49,887 bases of DNA. Origin: an uncultured Gammaproteobacteria bacterium. GTDB taxonomy: Bacteria > Pseudomonadota > Gammaproteobacteria > Steroidobacterales > XN24. Below, piece by piece: positions 8,121 through 19,427 of this stretch (position 1 is its first letter; every line of letters begins with the position of its first letter). The notes beneath the pieces were generated by a model. The model had not been told where the DNA came from. It saw only the letters and a program-made list of their open reading frames with translations, and did no database searches. The stretch lies in the NCBI GenBank assembly GCA_937924335.1, contig CALDWW010000042.1:1-49887 (forward strand), written 5' to 3'. Made by a program: the position numbers and the translations under genes.

Positions 8121-9077
8121 ATGGCGCACGTGGCGAGCGGCTGGATCCTCTACCGACCGGAGGCATCCCTGGTCAAGCAGGAGAGTTACGAGATCGACAG
8201 GCTTGTTGAGGCCGCCCCGCAACATGGATACGACGTCCGCGTGGTCGATCCCGCCGACGTACAGTTGCTGGTCAACTCGGAAGGTGAAGATGGGGTGTTC
8301 GTCCAGGGCAAGAAGGTGGAGCTGCCGGACTTTGTCATTCCTCGCATGGGCTCGACGACCGGATACTTTGCCATGGCCGTGTTGCGGCAGCTGGAACACC
8401 TTGGCGTCTATTGCGTCAATGGGCCGGACGCAGTGGAACTCGCGAAAGACAAGCTGCTGCACTTGCAGATTCTCGCCAGCGCCGGCCTGCCTGTGCCAAA
8501 GACGATCCTCGTCAAGTTCCCCATCGATGCGGACTTCGTGGAGCGCGAGATGGGGTTCCCCGTCGTCGTCAAGACCCTCGTCGGCACACAGGGCAGCGGT
8601 GTCTATCTCTGCGATGACCGGGAAAAGCTGCTGGATCTGCTGCAGTTCGTGGAAGCCAACAATCCCGCGGCACAGCTCGTGCTACAGCAGTTCCTGGCAG
8701 AGAGTCGTGGGCGGGATGTCAGAGTCTTGTCCATCGGCGGTCACATCGTCTCCGCGATGGAACGGATTGCCAAGTCCGGCTTCAAGTCCAACTACTCCCA
8801 GGGCGGCACCGCAAAGCCATTCGAGACAGGCCCGCGCAATGCGCTCTCCGTGGCCGAAGTCATGCATGTCCTGGATATGGACATGGCGGGACTGGATTTC
8901 CTTTACGACGAGGAGGTGGGGTTCCGGATCTGCGAGGTGAATTCGTCACCGGGATTCGAAGGCCTGGAGTCGACCTGCGAAGTCGATGTCCCGGAATTCC
9001 TCTATAGATACCTGGACGTGAAATTCAGGGTCTCACGCAAGGCCAAGTCCCGCCTTCTCGGTAGAGAAATCGAGTAG
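8121..9077 (+). CDS. RimK-family ATP-grasp ligase
   Basis: A 318-residue protein with an ATP-grasp fold. The N-terminal 100 residues form a pre-ATP-grasp domain; DAVELAKDKLLHLQIL begins the grasp region. FPVVVKTLVGTQGSGVYL holds the ATP-binding lysine and glycine-rich loop, GRDVRVL is a family motif, and ICEVNSSPGFEGLE is the RimK-type metal-binding end. RimK enzymes join amino acids, often glutamate, to a protein or peptide carboxyl end. Ribosomal protein S6 is the known E. coli target, but other members make coenzyme or peptide products. AAGGAG 9 bases before the ATG supports the start. The preceding transporter is a possible operon partner. Confidence 0.88.
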   Translation: MAHVASGWILYRPEASLVKQESYEIDRLVEAAPQHGYDVRVVDPADVQLLVNSEGEDGVFVQGKKVELPDFVIPRMGSTTGYFAMAVLRQLEHLGVYCVNGPDAVELAKDKLLHLQILASAGLPVPKTILVKFPIDADFVEREMGFPVVVKTLVGTQGSGVYLCDDREKLLDLLQFVEANNPAAQLVLQQFLAESRGRDVRVLSIGGHIVSAMERIAKSGFKSNYSQGGTAKPFETGPRNALSVAEVMHVLDMDMAGLDFLYDEEVGFRICEVNSSPGFEGLESTCEVDVPEFLYRYLDVKFRVSRKAKSRLLGREIE

Positions 9078-9259
9078 CACCCGGGGGACCGCCGGACCTG
9101 CCGTCATAAAGATGGCTACGCTCGAGATAAGCCCGGAACCCACGCCGTACGATCGACGGTAGGGCCCGGTCGTGCGCCGTTTTCAGTGCCGCAAAGTCCG
9201 GTCAGTCGAGCTCTGCGGCCAGATTGAACAGTATCAACTCCAGGCGGTGGCGGCCGCTC
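9078..9259. other. Intergenic stretch between rimK-like gene and the katG operator
   Basis: Together with the operator and promoter to its right this is a gap of about 320 bases between coding regions. I see no convincing ORF, terminator or RNA gene in this part. An ORF on the - strand across 9116-9463 runs over the katG operator and start and is rejected. Confidence 0.5.
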
Positions 9260-9296
9260 ATAGGCACGAGCTATCGTGCTCATAGGAATTTTCAAT
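9260..9296 (+). promoter_or_regulatory. OxyR-binding site upstream of katG
   Basis: The sequence reads ATAG-N7-CTAT-N7-ATAG-N7-CAAT. The tetrameric OxyR consensus is ATAG-N7-CTAT-N7-ATAG-N7-CTAT, so 15 of 16 specified bases match with exact spacing. It ends about 23 bases before a TAAAAT -10 element and about 100 bases before the katG start. This is the usual place for OxyR to contact RNA polymerase and activate transcription under peroxide stress. Confidence 0.85.
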
Positions 9297-9319
9297 CCCT
9301 TTCCAATCTCTACCTCGAC

Positions 9320-9325
9320 TAAAAT
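9320..9325 (+). promoter_or_regulatory. Predicted -10 element of the katG promoter
   Basis: TAAAAT matches the sigma-70 -10 consensus in 5 of 6 positions. There is no good -35 sequence 16-18 bases upstream, as expected for a promoter that depends on an activator. The OxyR site fills the -35 and upstream zone. Confidence 0.5.
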
Positions 9326-9372
9326 CACTGAATAGGTCATCGATAGGCTGAATTTTCCTCGCCATGTGATGA

Positions 9373-11619
<2,247 letters not shown>

Positions 11620-11734
11620 CGTGGCATGAACCCGACGGAAACAGGTTTAGGTAAGCTGCGGAAACGTGGCTGACAGATGGCCCGGCCGGGTTCTGAGATG
11701 AGTCTCGAAGGTTTGCCGTGACTCATGAAAACAG

Positions 11735-11770
11735 GAACGGCGGCGTTGGATACGCCGCCGTTCTTTCTTC
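11735..11770 (+). terminator. Rho-independent terminator after katG
   Basis: A perfect 12-bp stem, GAACGGCGGCGT (11735-11746) with ACGCCGCCGTTC (11752-11763), closes a 5-base loop. It is followed by a T-rich run (TTTCTTCT). It lies about 115 bases after the katG stop. The opposite strand also has a T-rich stretch after the stem, so it may stop transcription from both sides. Confidence 0.85.
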
Positions 11771-11965
11771 TGACCCGCTCACCCGGGCGAAGGCAATCGT
11801 CGAATAAGAGTGAACTCACTATGCGACCTATCCTGCCAGGCCGTTCAGCACCGCCGCTCGGTATCCGGCTGCGTGTGGCAGAGGACCGTAGTCAGAAAAA
11901 GACGACGATCGCCACCGGGCCATTGATCGCTTGGCTAGCACTTACCCGGCATTGACGCTTGTGAC
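11771..11965. other. Intergenic stretch, no gene seen
   Basis: This is the second part of the 376-base gap between katG and the DUF4136 gene. A 76-codon frame on the + strand (11725-11955) begins inside the terminator and has no recognisable content, so I do not call it. Confidence 0.5.
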
Positions 11966-11985
11966 CCGATAGAAAGGCCTATCGG
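11966..11985 (-). terminator. Stem-loop after the DUF4136 gene, possible weak terminator
   Basis: CCGATAG and CTATCGG form a perfect 7-bp stem around a 6-base loop, 10 bases beyond the stop codon of the putA-sdaA-DUF4136 run. There is no U-tract on the - strand, so it may protect the mRNA 3' end rather than terminate transcription. Confidence 0.4.
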
Positions 11986-11995
11986 CCTGCCCGGC

Positions 11996-12589
11996 TCAGG
12001 GCATTTTACTCATCATGTCCGAAACCAGACGATGGGCGTTGTTCTCTATATTGCGCAGATTGCGGATGTTGCCTTCGGCCGTGGCACTCCAGATGATCTG
12101 CTTCGACTGTCCGTCAACAACGAAGATCGTCAGACGCCCTTCAAACGCCGCCGCCGAGTCGAATACGGAGTGCGTGCGTACGACGCTGACCGTATTTCCC
12201 CAACTCGGCCGGATGAGTTCGCCCGGCCGATTCAGCGGGTCATCGAAGCGGATGGCCAGGGCGTCGTAACCTATGAAGAAATCGGGAGAGCCCTCCTGGA
12301 CGGGTTCGAACCCGCGCTCTGTCAGTGCTTCCTGAATGGTCCGCTGGATCGCTTCCTCTCCCGCGGCCAGACGCCGGGCGTCATCGGGTTGGGAAACACC
12401 CCTGCCCCTTGCAGGCGCCGCGTCGCTCAAGGGCGCGCCCGGCTCCACAACGCCGTACGTCTTGAACCCACTGAAGTCAGCATTGGCGTCCTGTCTGACA
12501 TAGATCTCCGGCTGGCCCCCCGATTGCGCCAGGCTCGTAGCCGCGCCGACCGTCAGGACCAGCGGTATCAGGGTCTTCATGAGTTTCAT
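11996..12589 (-). CDS. DUF4136-family exported protein
   Basis: A 197-residue protein with an N-terminal signal peptide (hydrophobic residues about 6-18, cleavage after SLA). The mature part has the DUF4136 outline: DFSGFKTYGVVE near the start, an AIQRTIQEALTERGFEPV helix, an FFIGYDA strand and a late GRLTIFVVDGQSKQIIWSATAEG block. No cysteine lipobox is seen, although many relatives are lipoproteins. The function is unknown and the location is probably periplasmic. ATG 12589 is preferred to GTG 12616 because GGAGAG lies 6 bases upstream. It follows sdaA by 20 bases on the same strand and is likely the last gene of the putA operon. Confidence 0.8.
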   Translation of the reverse strand: MKLMKTLIPLVLTVGAATSLAQSGGQPEIYVRQDANADFSGFKTYGVVEPGAPLSDAAPARGRGVSQPDDARRLAAGEEAIQRTIQEALTERGFEPVQEGSPDFFIGYDALAIRFDDPLNRPGELIRPSWGNTVSVVRTHSVFDSAAAFEGRLTIFVVDGQSKQIIWSATAEGNIRNLRNIENNAHRLVSDMMSKMP

Positions 12590-12609
12590 CAAATTCTCTC
12601 CAATATTGT

Positions 12610-13968
12610 CTAACACTCTGTCACGTTCACGGCCAGTCCGCCCTGGGACGTCTCCTTGTAATGATGCGACATGTCCAGTCCGGTCTGTCGCATGGTGGCG
12701 ATCACCTGGTCGAGATGGACGACGTGCTGTCCGTCTCCCCGCAGGGCCATGCGAGCGGCGTTAACAGCTTTGATCGCACCCATCGCATTGCGTTCAATAC
12801 AGGGGATTTGCACGAGACCGGCCACGGGATCGCAAGTTAGCCCCAGGTTGTGCTCCATGCCGATCTCTGCAGCGTTCTCCACCTGAGCATCCGTACCGCC
12901 CATCGCGGATGCGAGGCCGCCGGCGGCCATCGAGCAAGCGACCCCGACCTCTCCCTGACACCCCATTTCGGCGCCGGAGATCGAGGCGTTCTTCTTGTAT
13001 AGAGTACCGATAGCGCCCGCTGCCAGGAGAAATTTCAGGACACCCTCTTCGTCTGCGCTGCTGATGAAACGGCGATAGTAGTGCAGCACGGCAGGGATTA
13101 TGCCTGCCGCGCCATTGGTCGGGGCCGTCACCACGCGGCCCCCGGCGGCATTCTCCTCGTTGACCGCAAGAGCGTAAGCGTTCACCCAATCCATGAAATC
13201 CCCGGCCGCACCTTCACCGCATAGCTCCCGGTAGAGCCGGGGTGCACGGCGTGCCACTTGCAGCCTTCCCGGAAGGACCCCCTCCGCGTGGAATCCCTTC
13301 TTGACGGAGTCCTGCATGACTGACCAGAGCCTGAGGAGCCGGTCGCGGATCTCGTCCAGACCCCGCCAGGTCTTCTCGTTCTCGAGGACAAGTTGGTCGA
13401 TCCTCAAGCCGCTCTGGTTGCAGAGATCGAGCAGCTCAGCCGCCGACTCGAAGGCATAGGGCGGTGCAGCGAGACTCTCTCCGGAGGCCTGCTCCTCCTC
13501 CCCGCGAACGACGAATCCGCCGCCCAGAGAATAGAACTCCTCCGCGAGCAATACGCCGCCATCCCCGTCAAGCCCGGTGAATCGCATGCCGTTGGGGTGA
13601 CGAGGCAAGATCTGGTCCTCGTGGAACAGCAGATCCATCTCCTCATCGAACGAGATCTCAGGCCCTCGCTGAAGATGCAGGCGGCCGGTCTCCCGGATCC
13701 GAGAAAGCCGCGCGGCCACCATGCTGGTGTCCAGCGTTTCCGGATCTTCGCCCTCCAGACCCACGAGCACCGCCATGTCGGTACAGTGGCCCCTCCCCGT
13801 CAGTGCCAGCGAGCCGTAGAGCTGGATGCCGATCCTTTCTACCTGCGACAAAACGCCTTGCGACTCCAGGTCGCGAACAAACCTGGCTGCCGCCCTCATG
13901 GGACCCATGGTGTGGGAACTGGACGGGCCGACTCCGATCTTGAATATGTCGAAGACGGATAGCGTCAC
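12610..13968 (-). CDS. sdaA: L-serine dehydratase, iron-sulfur dependent, single chain
   Basis: A 452-residue enzyme that deaminates L-serine to pyruvate and ammonia using a [4Fe-4S] cluster. [20 protein letters not shown] at the N-terminus is the family signature (beta domain). The alpha domain carries the cluster cysteines in [19 protein letters not shown] and in [18 protein letters not shown] 13968 is used because the family starts a few residues before SVFDIFKIG; the longer ATG frame at 14016 overlaps the putA end and adds foreign residues. It starts 10 bases after the putA stop, so proline and serine breakdown are probably expressed together. It also needs Fe-S clusters, which the suf operon could supply. 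Confidence 0.95.
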   Translation of the reverse strand: MTLSVFDIFKIGVGPSSSHTMGPMRAAARFVRDLESQGVLSQVERIGIQLYGSLALTGRGHCTDMAVLVGLEGEDPETLDTSMVAARLSRIRETGRLHLQRGPEISFDEEMDLLFHEDQILPRHPNGMRFTGLDGDGGVLLAEEFYSLGGGFVVRGEEEQASGESLAAPPYAFESAAELLDLCNQSGLRIDQLVLENEKTWRGLDEIRDRLLRLWSVMQDSVKKGFHAEGVLPGRLQVARRAPRLYRELCGEGAAGDFMDWVNAYALAVNEENAAGGRVVTAPTNGAAGIIPAVLHYYRRFISSADEEGVLKFLLAAGAIGTLYKKNASISGAEMGCQGEVGVACSMAAGGLASAMGGTDAQVENAAEIGMEHNLGLTCDPVAGLVQIPCIERNAMGAIKAVNAARMALRGDGQHVVHLDQVIATMRQTGLDMSHHYKETSQGGLAVNVTEC

Positions 13969-13978
13969 CCGAACATGC

Positions 13979-16900
13979 TCAGTCGGTTTCCAAGGAGAGC
14001 AGACTGGCGTTGCCACCCACCGCCGACGTGTTGATGGTCACGGTGCGTTCGGTCGAGTAGCGGTGTAGATAGTCGGGTCCGCCCGCTTTCGGCCCGGTGC
14101 CAGACAGCCCACGCCCGCCGAACGGCTGAACGCCCACGACTGCGCCGATCTGATTCCGATTAACGTATACGTTCCCTGCGTTCACCTTGCGGGCGATCTC
14201 CGTCGCCTGGGAATCGATACGCGAGTGTATTCCCAGGGTCAGGCCATAGCCGGTCGCGTTGATCTGATCGATGATGCTGCCCAGGTCTCTGGACTTGTAG
14301 CGCAGCACGTGCAGGACTGGTCCGAACACCTCTCTGGGCAACTGCTCAAGACTGTCGATCTCAACTGCCATCGGGGCGAAGAACGTCCCGTGTTCAGTCT
14401 CCGGCCCGAGTTCACAGCGTTCGATCAGACGTCCCTCCCTGGTGATCCGCTCCTCGTGATCGCGGAGTATCTGCAAGGCGTCGATGTCGATGACCGGCCC
14501 CACGTCCGTCCTCAGGAAGGCCGGATCCCCAACAACCAGCTGCTTCATGTAGCCCTTGAGCAGACGGATTGTACCGTCGGCCACGTCACTTTGAACGAAC
14601 AGAGTCCGCAATGCCGAACACCGTTGTCCTGCACTATTGAAGGCAGAGTGAACCGCATCAAGCACGACCTGTTCCGGCAGTGCAGAACTGTCTACGAGCA
14701 TTGCGTTCTGCCCGCCAGTCTCGGCAATCAGCGTAGCGATCGGGCCCTCGCGCGCTGCCAGCTGACGGTTGATCGTCTGGGCCGTCTCGGTAGAACCGGT
14801 GAAAGCCACTCCTGCGATGCGCGGATCCGGCAGAATTGGACCAGCCACATTCGGACCGAGGCCGGGAAGAAAGTTCAGCACTTCGACAGGGACGCCGGCT
14901 TCGTGCAGAAGCTGCACAGCTCGGAATGCCACCAGCGACGTCTGCTCGGCTGGCTTGGCGATGACCGAGTTGCCGGCGGCCAGGGCCGCGGCAACCTGAC
15001 CGGCGAAGATAGCCAGCGGGAAGTTCCACGGGCTGACGCAGAAAAAGACCCCGCGCCCTTCCCTTTGTAGTCGATTGCTCTCACCAGTCGGCCCGGGCAG
15101 TTCGATTGGCTCACCGAAGTCCAGCCTTGCCCGGGCGCCATAGTAGCGCAGGAAATCCACTGCTTCCCTCAGCTCGGCGACGCTATCCGGTACAGACTTG
15201 CCGGCCTCGCGGACACACAGGGCCAGAAGCTCGGCTTCATGACTTTCGAACAGATCGGCCGCCTTGTCCAGAATGTCGGCGCGCCGTCCGGCAGCCGTCT
15301 CATTCCACCCGGGGAACGCGGCGGCGGCAGTATCCACGGCTAGTCGACACGTCTCCTCCGATGCAAAATCGACCCGGCCCAGTACTCGGCGTACATCTGC
15401 CGGGTCCACTACCTTTACTGCGTCACCGCTGAGGAGTTTGCCGGCGACCAGTGGTCCGGCAGTTCTCGCTGCGGCCAGGCTGTGGGCCATCTCCGAAGCC
15501 AGTGGGACGAGACGATTGGAGTCGCACAGATTCAGCCCCCGTGAATTTCTACGCTCGGTTCCGAAGAGATCTCGCGGCGTCGGAATCTTCGGATGAGACA
15601 GCGAGTCGAAGCCTGAAATGGTGTCCACCGGGTCCTCGACGATTGCGTCTATCGGCGCCTCCTCGTCGACGATGCGATTCACGAATGAACTGTTAGAGCC
15701 GTTCTCCAGTAACCGACGCACAAGGTACGGCAACAGATCTTCATGATTGCCGACCGGAGCATAGACGCGGCAGGGCAGATTCAGCCTGTCTTCACCCATG
15801 ACTTCGGCGTACAGCTCGTCACCCATGCCATGGAGTCGCTGGAACTCGTAGGTGTGATTGTCACCTGACAGGTGGACGATGCTCGCCAGGGTCTGGGCGT
15901 TGTGAGTGGCGAACTGACAATAGGTCTCCGCCTCCGCAGCCAGCAGGGTCCGCGCGCAAGCCAGGTAACAAACGTCACTGTTCGGCTTTCGCGTGTAGAC
16001 AGGATAGCCGTCGAGACCCTCGACCTGGGCGTGCTTGATCTCCGCGTCCCAGTAAGCTCCCTTTACCAGTCGCACGCCGATCCGTCTTCCCACGTCCCGC
16101 GCCAGATCGATTACCCAGCGACAGACCGCGAGGCCGCGTTTCTGATATGCCTGCACAGCCAGGCCCAGTCCTTCCCATCCGTCCAGCCCCGGATCCCGGT
16201 ATACGGCCTCGAAGAGCTCCAGAGAGAGTTCCAGCCGATCCGCTTCTTCGGAGTCCACCGTGAATCCGATGTTCGCTCTCTTGGCCCGCAGTGCGAGCTC
16301 CCGCAACAACGGTGTCAGATCACCGATCACCCGATCCCGCTGCGCGAAGCAGTAGCGCGGATGGAGGGCCGACAGTTTGACCGAGATACTTGGTGCCGCG
16401 TCGATAGATGGCGCGGCTGCGGCTGCCTCTCCGATGGCGTCGATGCCACTGCAATAAGCATCGAAATATCGACGTGAATCCTCTGCTGTCAGGGCTGCCT
16501 CACCCAGCATGTCAAAGGTGAAGCGATAATTCCTGTTGTCGCCCTGTTGTGATCGCTTCATCGCTTCCGCAATCGTGCGACCCATCACAAATTGATGACC
16601 CATGATCTTCATGGCCTGTCGCATGGCACCGCGAATCACAGGCTCGCCGGCCCGGGAAACCATCTTCTTCATCAGGCGCGCGGGGCTAACGAGGGTGTCG
16701 GATTCGAGCCGGATAATGCGCCCGGTCAACATCAGGCCCCAGGTAGAAGCATTGACGAAAACCGAGTCACTGGTGCCGAGGTGATCACGCCAGTTTCCAG
16801 CCAGCAGCTTGTCAGCGATGAGCTTGTCGGCGGTATCGCTGTCAGGGATTCGCAGAAGCGCCTCCGCCAGGCACATAAGGACCACACCCTCCTGAGACGA

Positions 16901-17167
16901 TAGGTCATATTGGCTCATGAATGCGTCCAGCCCACCCGTCTTTCCCCGGTTGCGGCGGACGGCCTCTACGAGTTGTTCGGCCGTCGCCCGGATGCGGCGC
17001 TTCTGGCCGTCGCCGACCCTGGCGATGTCGATCAACTCCTTCATGACCTCCGCCTCGTCGGCGAGGTACAGGCCGTTTATGTATTCACCTATTGCCGTGG
17101 ACGATCTGCCGTCCGGTGAAAAAATGAAACGAGATGCTTCTGGAGCAATCGGACTGGTCGCGTGCAA
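13979..17167 (-). CDS. putA: Bifunctional proline dehydrogenase / L-glutamate gamma-semialdehyde dehydrogenase PutA
   Basis: A 1062-residue enzyme that oxidises proline to glutamate in two steps at the inner membrane face. There is an N-terminal helical region, a proline dehydrogenase barrel at about residues 190-490 ([32 protein letters not shown]), and an aldehyde dehydrogenase domain at about 560-1030 ([20 protein letters not shown], the AETGGQN glutamate, and catalytic C850 in GQRCSALR). There is no ribbon-helix-helix DNA-binding domain, so unlike E. coli PutA it should not repress its own gene. The TTG start is supported by GGGGGAGGG 7 bases upstream. It is the first gene of putA-sdaA-DUF4136. 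Confidence 0.96.
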   Translation of the reverse strand: MHATSPIAPEASRFIFSPDGRSSTAIGEYINGLYLADEAEVMKELIDIARVGDGQKRRIRATAEQLVEAVRRNRGKTGGLDAFMSQYDLSSQEGVVLMCLAEALLRIPDSDTADKLIADKLLAGNWRDHLGTSDSVFVNASTWGLMLTGRIIRLESDTLVSPARLMKKMVSRAGEPVIRGAMRQAMKIMGHQFVMGRTIAEAMKRSQQGDNRNYRFTFDMLGEAALTAEDSRRYFDAYCSGIDAIGEAAAAAPSIDAAPSISVKLSALHPRYCFAQRDRVIGDLTPLLRELALRAKRANIGFTVDSEEADRLELSLELFEAVYRDPGLDGWEGLGLAVQAYQKRGLAVCRWVIDLARDVGRRIGVRLVKGAYWDAEIKHAQVEGLDGYPVYTRKPNSDVCYLACARTLLAAEAETYCQFATHNAQTLASIVHLSGDNHTYEFQRLHGMGDELYAEVMGEDRLNLPCRVYAPVGNHEDLLPYLVRRLLENGSNSSFVNRIVDEEAPIDAIVEDPVDTISGFDSLSHPKIPTPRDLFGTERRNSRGLNLCDSNRLVPLASEMAHSLAAARTAGPLVAGKLLSGDAVKVVDPADVRRVLGRVDFASEETCRLAVDTAAAAFPGWNETAAGRRADILDKAADLFESHEAELLALCVREAGKSVPDSVAELREAVDFLRYYGARARLDFGEPIELPGPTGESNRLQREGRGVFFCVSPWNFPLAIFAGQVAAALAAGNSVIAKPAEQTSLVAFRAVQLLHEAGVPVEVLNFLPGLGPNVAGPILPDPRIAGVAFTGSTETAQTINRQLAAREGPIATLIAETGGQNAMLVDSSALPEQVVLDAVHSAFNSAGQRCSALRTLFVQSDVADGTIRLLKGYMKQLVVGDPAFLRTDVGPVIDIDALQILRDHEERITREGRLIERCELGPETEHGTFFAPMAVEIDSLEQLPREVFGPVLHVLRYKSRDLGSIIDQINATGYGLTLGIHSRIDSQATEIARKVNAGNVYVNRNQIGAVVGVQPFGGRGLSGTGPKAGGPDYLHRYSTERTVTINTSAVGGNASLLSLETD

Positions 17168-17243
17168 GGCCGTACCCTCCCCCGCAATATGTGTTGTTTT
17201 GAGTCGTATTCCCGCGCCGGGAACAGCGGACTCTTTTTCAGGA

Positions 17244-17249
17244 ATTATA
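17244..17249 (-). promoter_or_regulatory. Predicted -10 element for putA
   Basis: A perfect TATAAT on the - strand lies in a short AT-rich patch 76 bases before the putA start. No good -35 is seen at normal spacing, so an activator or a weak promoter is likely. Confidence 0.4.
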
Positions 17250-17288
17250 AGTTATGGTGCGCCCGTCCGCAGCGACCGGACCGTTGAC

Positions 17289-17705
17289 CTACTCACGGTC
17301 ATGCCGGGTGCGGCAATAGTCGCTCAGAATCTTTGCATGATCGAATACAGTCGTCGGCGTATCCTGCGGTAGAACCACCATTACCTGGCCGGCATCATCA
17401 CCAGCCAGGGGCGTCCCGGCTGCGGCCGCGGTGAAAACGACGCTGACCGTGTGACCACGGGGATCCCGGTCCGGATCCGAGTACACACCGAACAGCGAGA
17501 GCTCCACGATGTCCAGTCCGGTCTCCTCCTTCAGTTCCCGGACCGCAGCATGCTCAACAGATTCGCCGACATCCACAAAGCCTCCTGGGATCGCCCAGCC
17601 CAGCGGCGGGTTCCGGCGACTCACAAGAACGACAGGCCGCCCCGGACGGTCTGTCATCTCGACGATCACGTCGACAGCCAATAGCGGCGTCAGCGGGCGC
17701 CCCAA
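17289..17705 (-). CDS. Nudix hydrolase
   Basis: A 138-residue Nudix-fold pyrophosphohydrolase. The Nudix box is complete, reading G-x5-E-x7-REL-x2-EE-x-GL ([20 protein letters not shown] then ETGL), preceded by the typical WAIPGGF. Substrates in this family include oxidised nucleotides, ADP-ribose, NADH and dinucleoside polyphosphates; which one applies here cannot be told. The TTG at 17705 lies 2 bases after the hslR stop with AGGGAGAG upstream, and gives the usual short N-terminus ([12 protein letters not shown]). The same frame stays open far upstream, but that part is only the shadow of hslR. Confidence 0.87.
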   Translation of the reverse strand: MGRPLTPLLAVDVIVEMTDRPGRPVVLVSRRNPPLGWAIPGGFVDVGESVEHAAVRELKEETGLDIVELSLFGVYSDPDRDPRGHTVSVVFTAAAAGTPLAGDDAGQVMVVLPQDTPTTVFDHAKILSDYCRTRHDRE

Positions 17706-17707
17706 GG

Positions 17708-18142
17708 CTACTCTCCCTGCTCGCGGGTAAAACGGATGATCCGCCGCCTCGATCGCTTGTCGGGTCGCTTGGCCGGAGGCACCGGCGCCACTCGCCGCCG
17801 GAGGGCTTTTTCCTCGCGGTCCCTGGCCCGCCGCGCAATGCTGTCCTGACTCTCTTCGTAAAGAGTGACGGCGGTTTTCGCCGAACCCCGCCGTTCGCTG
17901 AGCCCGGTGATCCTGATCTCGAACCTTTCGGGACCACGGGTGATCTGCAGTCGATCTCCCGGCCGCACATCGCGGGCGGGTTTCGCCCTCAACCCGTTCA
18001 GATGCACCTTTCCTCCGACGACGGCTTCCTTTGCCAAGGCCCTCGTTTTGAAAAACCTGGCGGCCCAGAGCCACTTGTCCAGTCTTACGGGAGGGACCTG
18101 TTCAAGTTCGTCCTGTTGCACTTTGCGCCTGCCACGTGGCAT
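17708..18142 (-). CDS. hslR: Hsp15-like S4-domain RNA-binding protein
   Basis: A 144-residue basic protein with an S4 RNA-binding domain over about residues 20-75 ([37 protein letters not shown]). A basic helical tail ends in [10 protein letters not shown]. This matches Hsp15, which in E. coli binds stalled 50S subunits that still carry a nascent chain and helps recycle them. The start ATG gives MPRGRRKV. It is divergent from kbl and its stop lies 2 bases before the Nudix start, so the two are probably cotranscribed. Confidence 0.88.
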   Translation of the reverse strand: MPRGRRKVQQDELEQVPPVRLDKWLWAARFFKTRALAKEAVVGGKVHLNGLRAKPARDVRPGDRLQITRGPERFEIRITGLSERRGSAKTAVTLYEESQDSIARRARDREEKALRRRVAPVPPAKRPDKRSRRRIIRFTREQGE

Positions 18143-18183
18143 GAGAAAAGGAGCCAGAGTCCCGCAGTCTACCCTACACCGAC

Positions 18184-18192
18184 TGCTATAAT
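18184..18192 (+). promoter_or_regulatory. Extended -10 promoter for kbl-tdh
   Basis: TGC followed by a perfect TATAAT (18187-18192) forms an extended -10 element, which can work without a good -35. It sits 28 bases before the kbl start codon, in the gap between hslR and kbl. Confidence 0.55.
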
Positions 18193-18220
18193 TCCAGCCC
18201 TTCCACCGGAGACGATCAAG

Positions 18221-19408
18221 ATGGACCCCGCTTTCCTGAATTCATTGTCTGACCAGACTGAAGCCTTAAGGCCTGCAGGGCTCTTCAAGGCAGAACGCGT
18301 CATCTCCACGCCACAGCAGGCATCGATTGGAATTGAGGGTGGCGGCCAGGTCATCAACCTCTGTGCCAATAACTATCTGGGGCTGGCGAACCATCCCGAC
18401 CTGATGGCGGCGGCCCACGATGCCATCGACCGGTACGGGTACGGGATGGCTTCGGTCCGTTTCATCTGCGGCACACAGACGGTTCACAAGGAACTGGAAG
18501 AACGTCTGAGCCGGTTTCTCGGCACCGAGGATACGATCCTCTACTCATCATGCTTTGACGCAAATGGAGGCCTGTTCGAGACGCTGCTGGGGCCAGAGGA
18601 TGCTGTGATCAGCGATTCATTGAATCACGCATCGATTATTGACGGGATCCGGCTCTCCAAGGCCGCACGGTACCGTTACCGACACAACGATATGAGCGAC
18701 CTGGAAGACAAACTGCATGAGGCCGCCGACTCCAGGGTAAAACTGATCGCCACTGACGGCGTGTTTTCGATGGATGGCACGATCGCCAACCTGGCGACCA
18801 TCTGTGATCTCGCAGACAGGCACGGCGCGCTCGTCATGGTCGACGACTGCCACGCGACTGGTTTCATGGGCGAGAACGGCGTTGGCACACACGAATTTCG
18901 TGCGGTCATGGGTCGGATAGACATCCTTACCGGGACTCTCGGCAAAGCGCTGGGTGGCGCGTCGGGAGGCTATACGTCCGGTCGCAAGGAGATCATCGCC
19001 TGGCTACGGCAGCGATCGCGGCCCTACCTGTTCTCCAATACCCTCGCCCCCGTGATCGCAGCTACTTCTATACGCGTCCTCGATCTTCTCGAAGATGGCG
19101 CGGCCTTGCGTGATCGCCTGTGGAGCAACACCCGCTACTTCCGCGGCAAGATGACCGCTCTGGGATTCAATCTGCTGCCGGGCGAGCATCCCATCATCCC
19201 GGTCATGCTGGGGGACGCCAGACTGGCCTCCGAGATAGCCGACCGGCTTCTCGCGCTCGGCGTCTATGTCATCGGATTCTCCTACCCGGTGGTGCCTCAA
19301 GGGCAAGCGAGGATAAGGACACAGATGTCCGCAGGTCTCGAACCTGAACACCTTGACCAGGCCATAGCTGCATTTGAGAAAGTGGGCAAGGAACTCGACG
19401 TAATTTAA
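18221..19408 (+). CDS. kbl: Glycine C-acetyltransferase (2-amino-3-ketobutyrate CoA ligase)
   Basis: A 395-residue PLP enzyme of the alpha-oxoamine synthase family. It splits 2-amino-3-oxobutyrate with CoA into glycine and acetyl-CoA, the second step of threonine breakdown. The PLP lysine is K242 in [30 protein letters not shown] and [13 protein letters not shown] are further family motifs. The length matches E. coli Kbl. ATG 18221 has GGAGA 8 bases upstream; the longer open frame from 18002 is the antisense shadow of hslR. tdh follows 19 bases later. Confidence 0.96.
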   Translation: MDPAFLNSLSDQTEALRPAGLFKAERVISTPQQASIGIEGGGQVINLCANNYLGLANHPDLMAAAHDAIDRYGYGMASVRFICGTQTVHKELEERLSRFLGTEDTILYSSCFDANGGLFETLLGPEDAVISDSLNHASIIDGIRLSKAARYRYRHNDMSDLEDKLHEAADSRVKLIATDGVFSMDGTIANLATICDLADRHGALVMVDDCHATGFMGENGVGTHEFRAVMGRIDILTGTLGKALGGASGGYTSGRKEIIAWLRQRSRPYLFSNTLAPVIAATSIRVLDLLEDGAALRDRLWSNTRYFRGKMTALGFNLLPGEHPIIPVMLGDARLASEIADRLLALGVYVIGFSYPVVPQGQARIRTQMSAGLEPEHLDQAIAAFEKVGKELDVI

Positions 19409-19427
19409 TGAATTTAATAGGTTAAAT

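Noticed and set aside
11725..11955. 76-codon frame on the + strand after katG
   Set aside because: It starts inside the katG terminator region, has no ribosome site and no recognisable motif.
17706..18074. Long N-terminal extension of the Nudix gene
   Set aside because: It is the out-of-frame shadow of hslR, with an Arg/Gly/Ala-rich nonsense composition; a TTG with a good ribosome site lies right after the hslR stop.
18002..18220. N-terminal extension of kbl
   Set aside because: It is antisense to hslR, and the family N-terminus, ribosome site and promoter all support ATG 18221.
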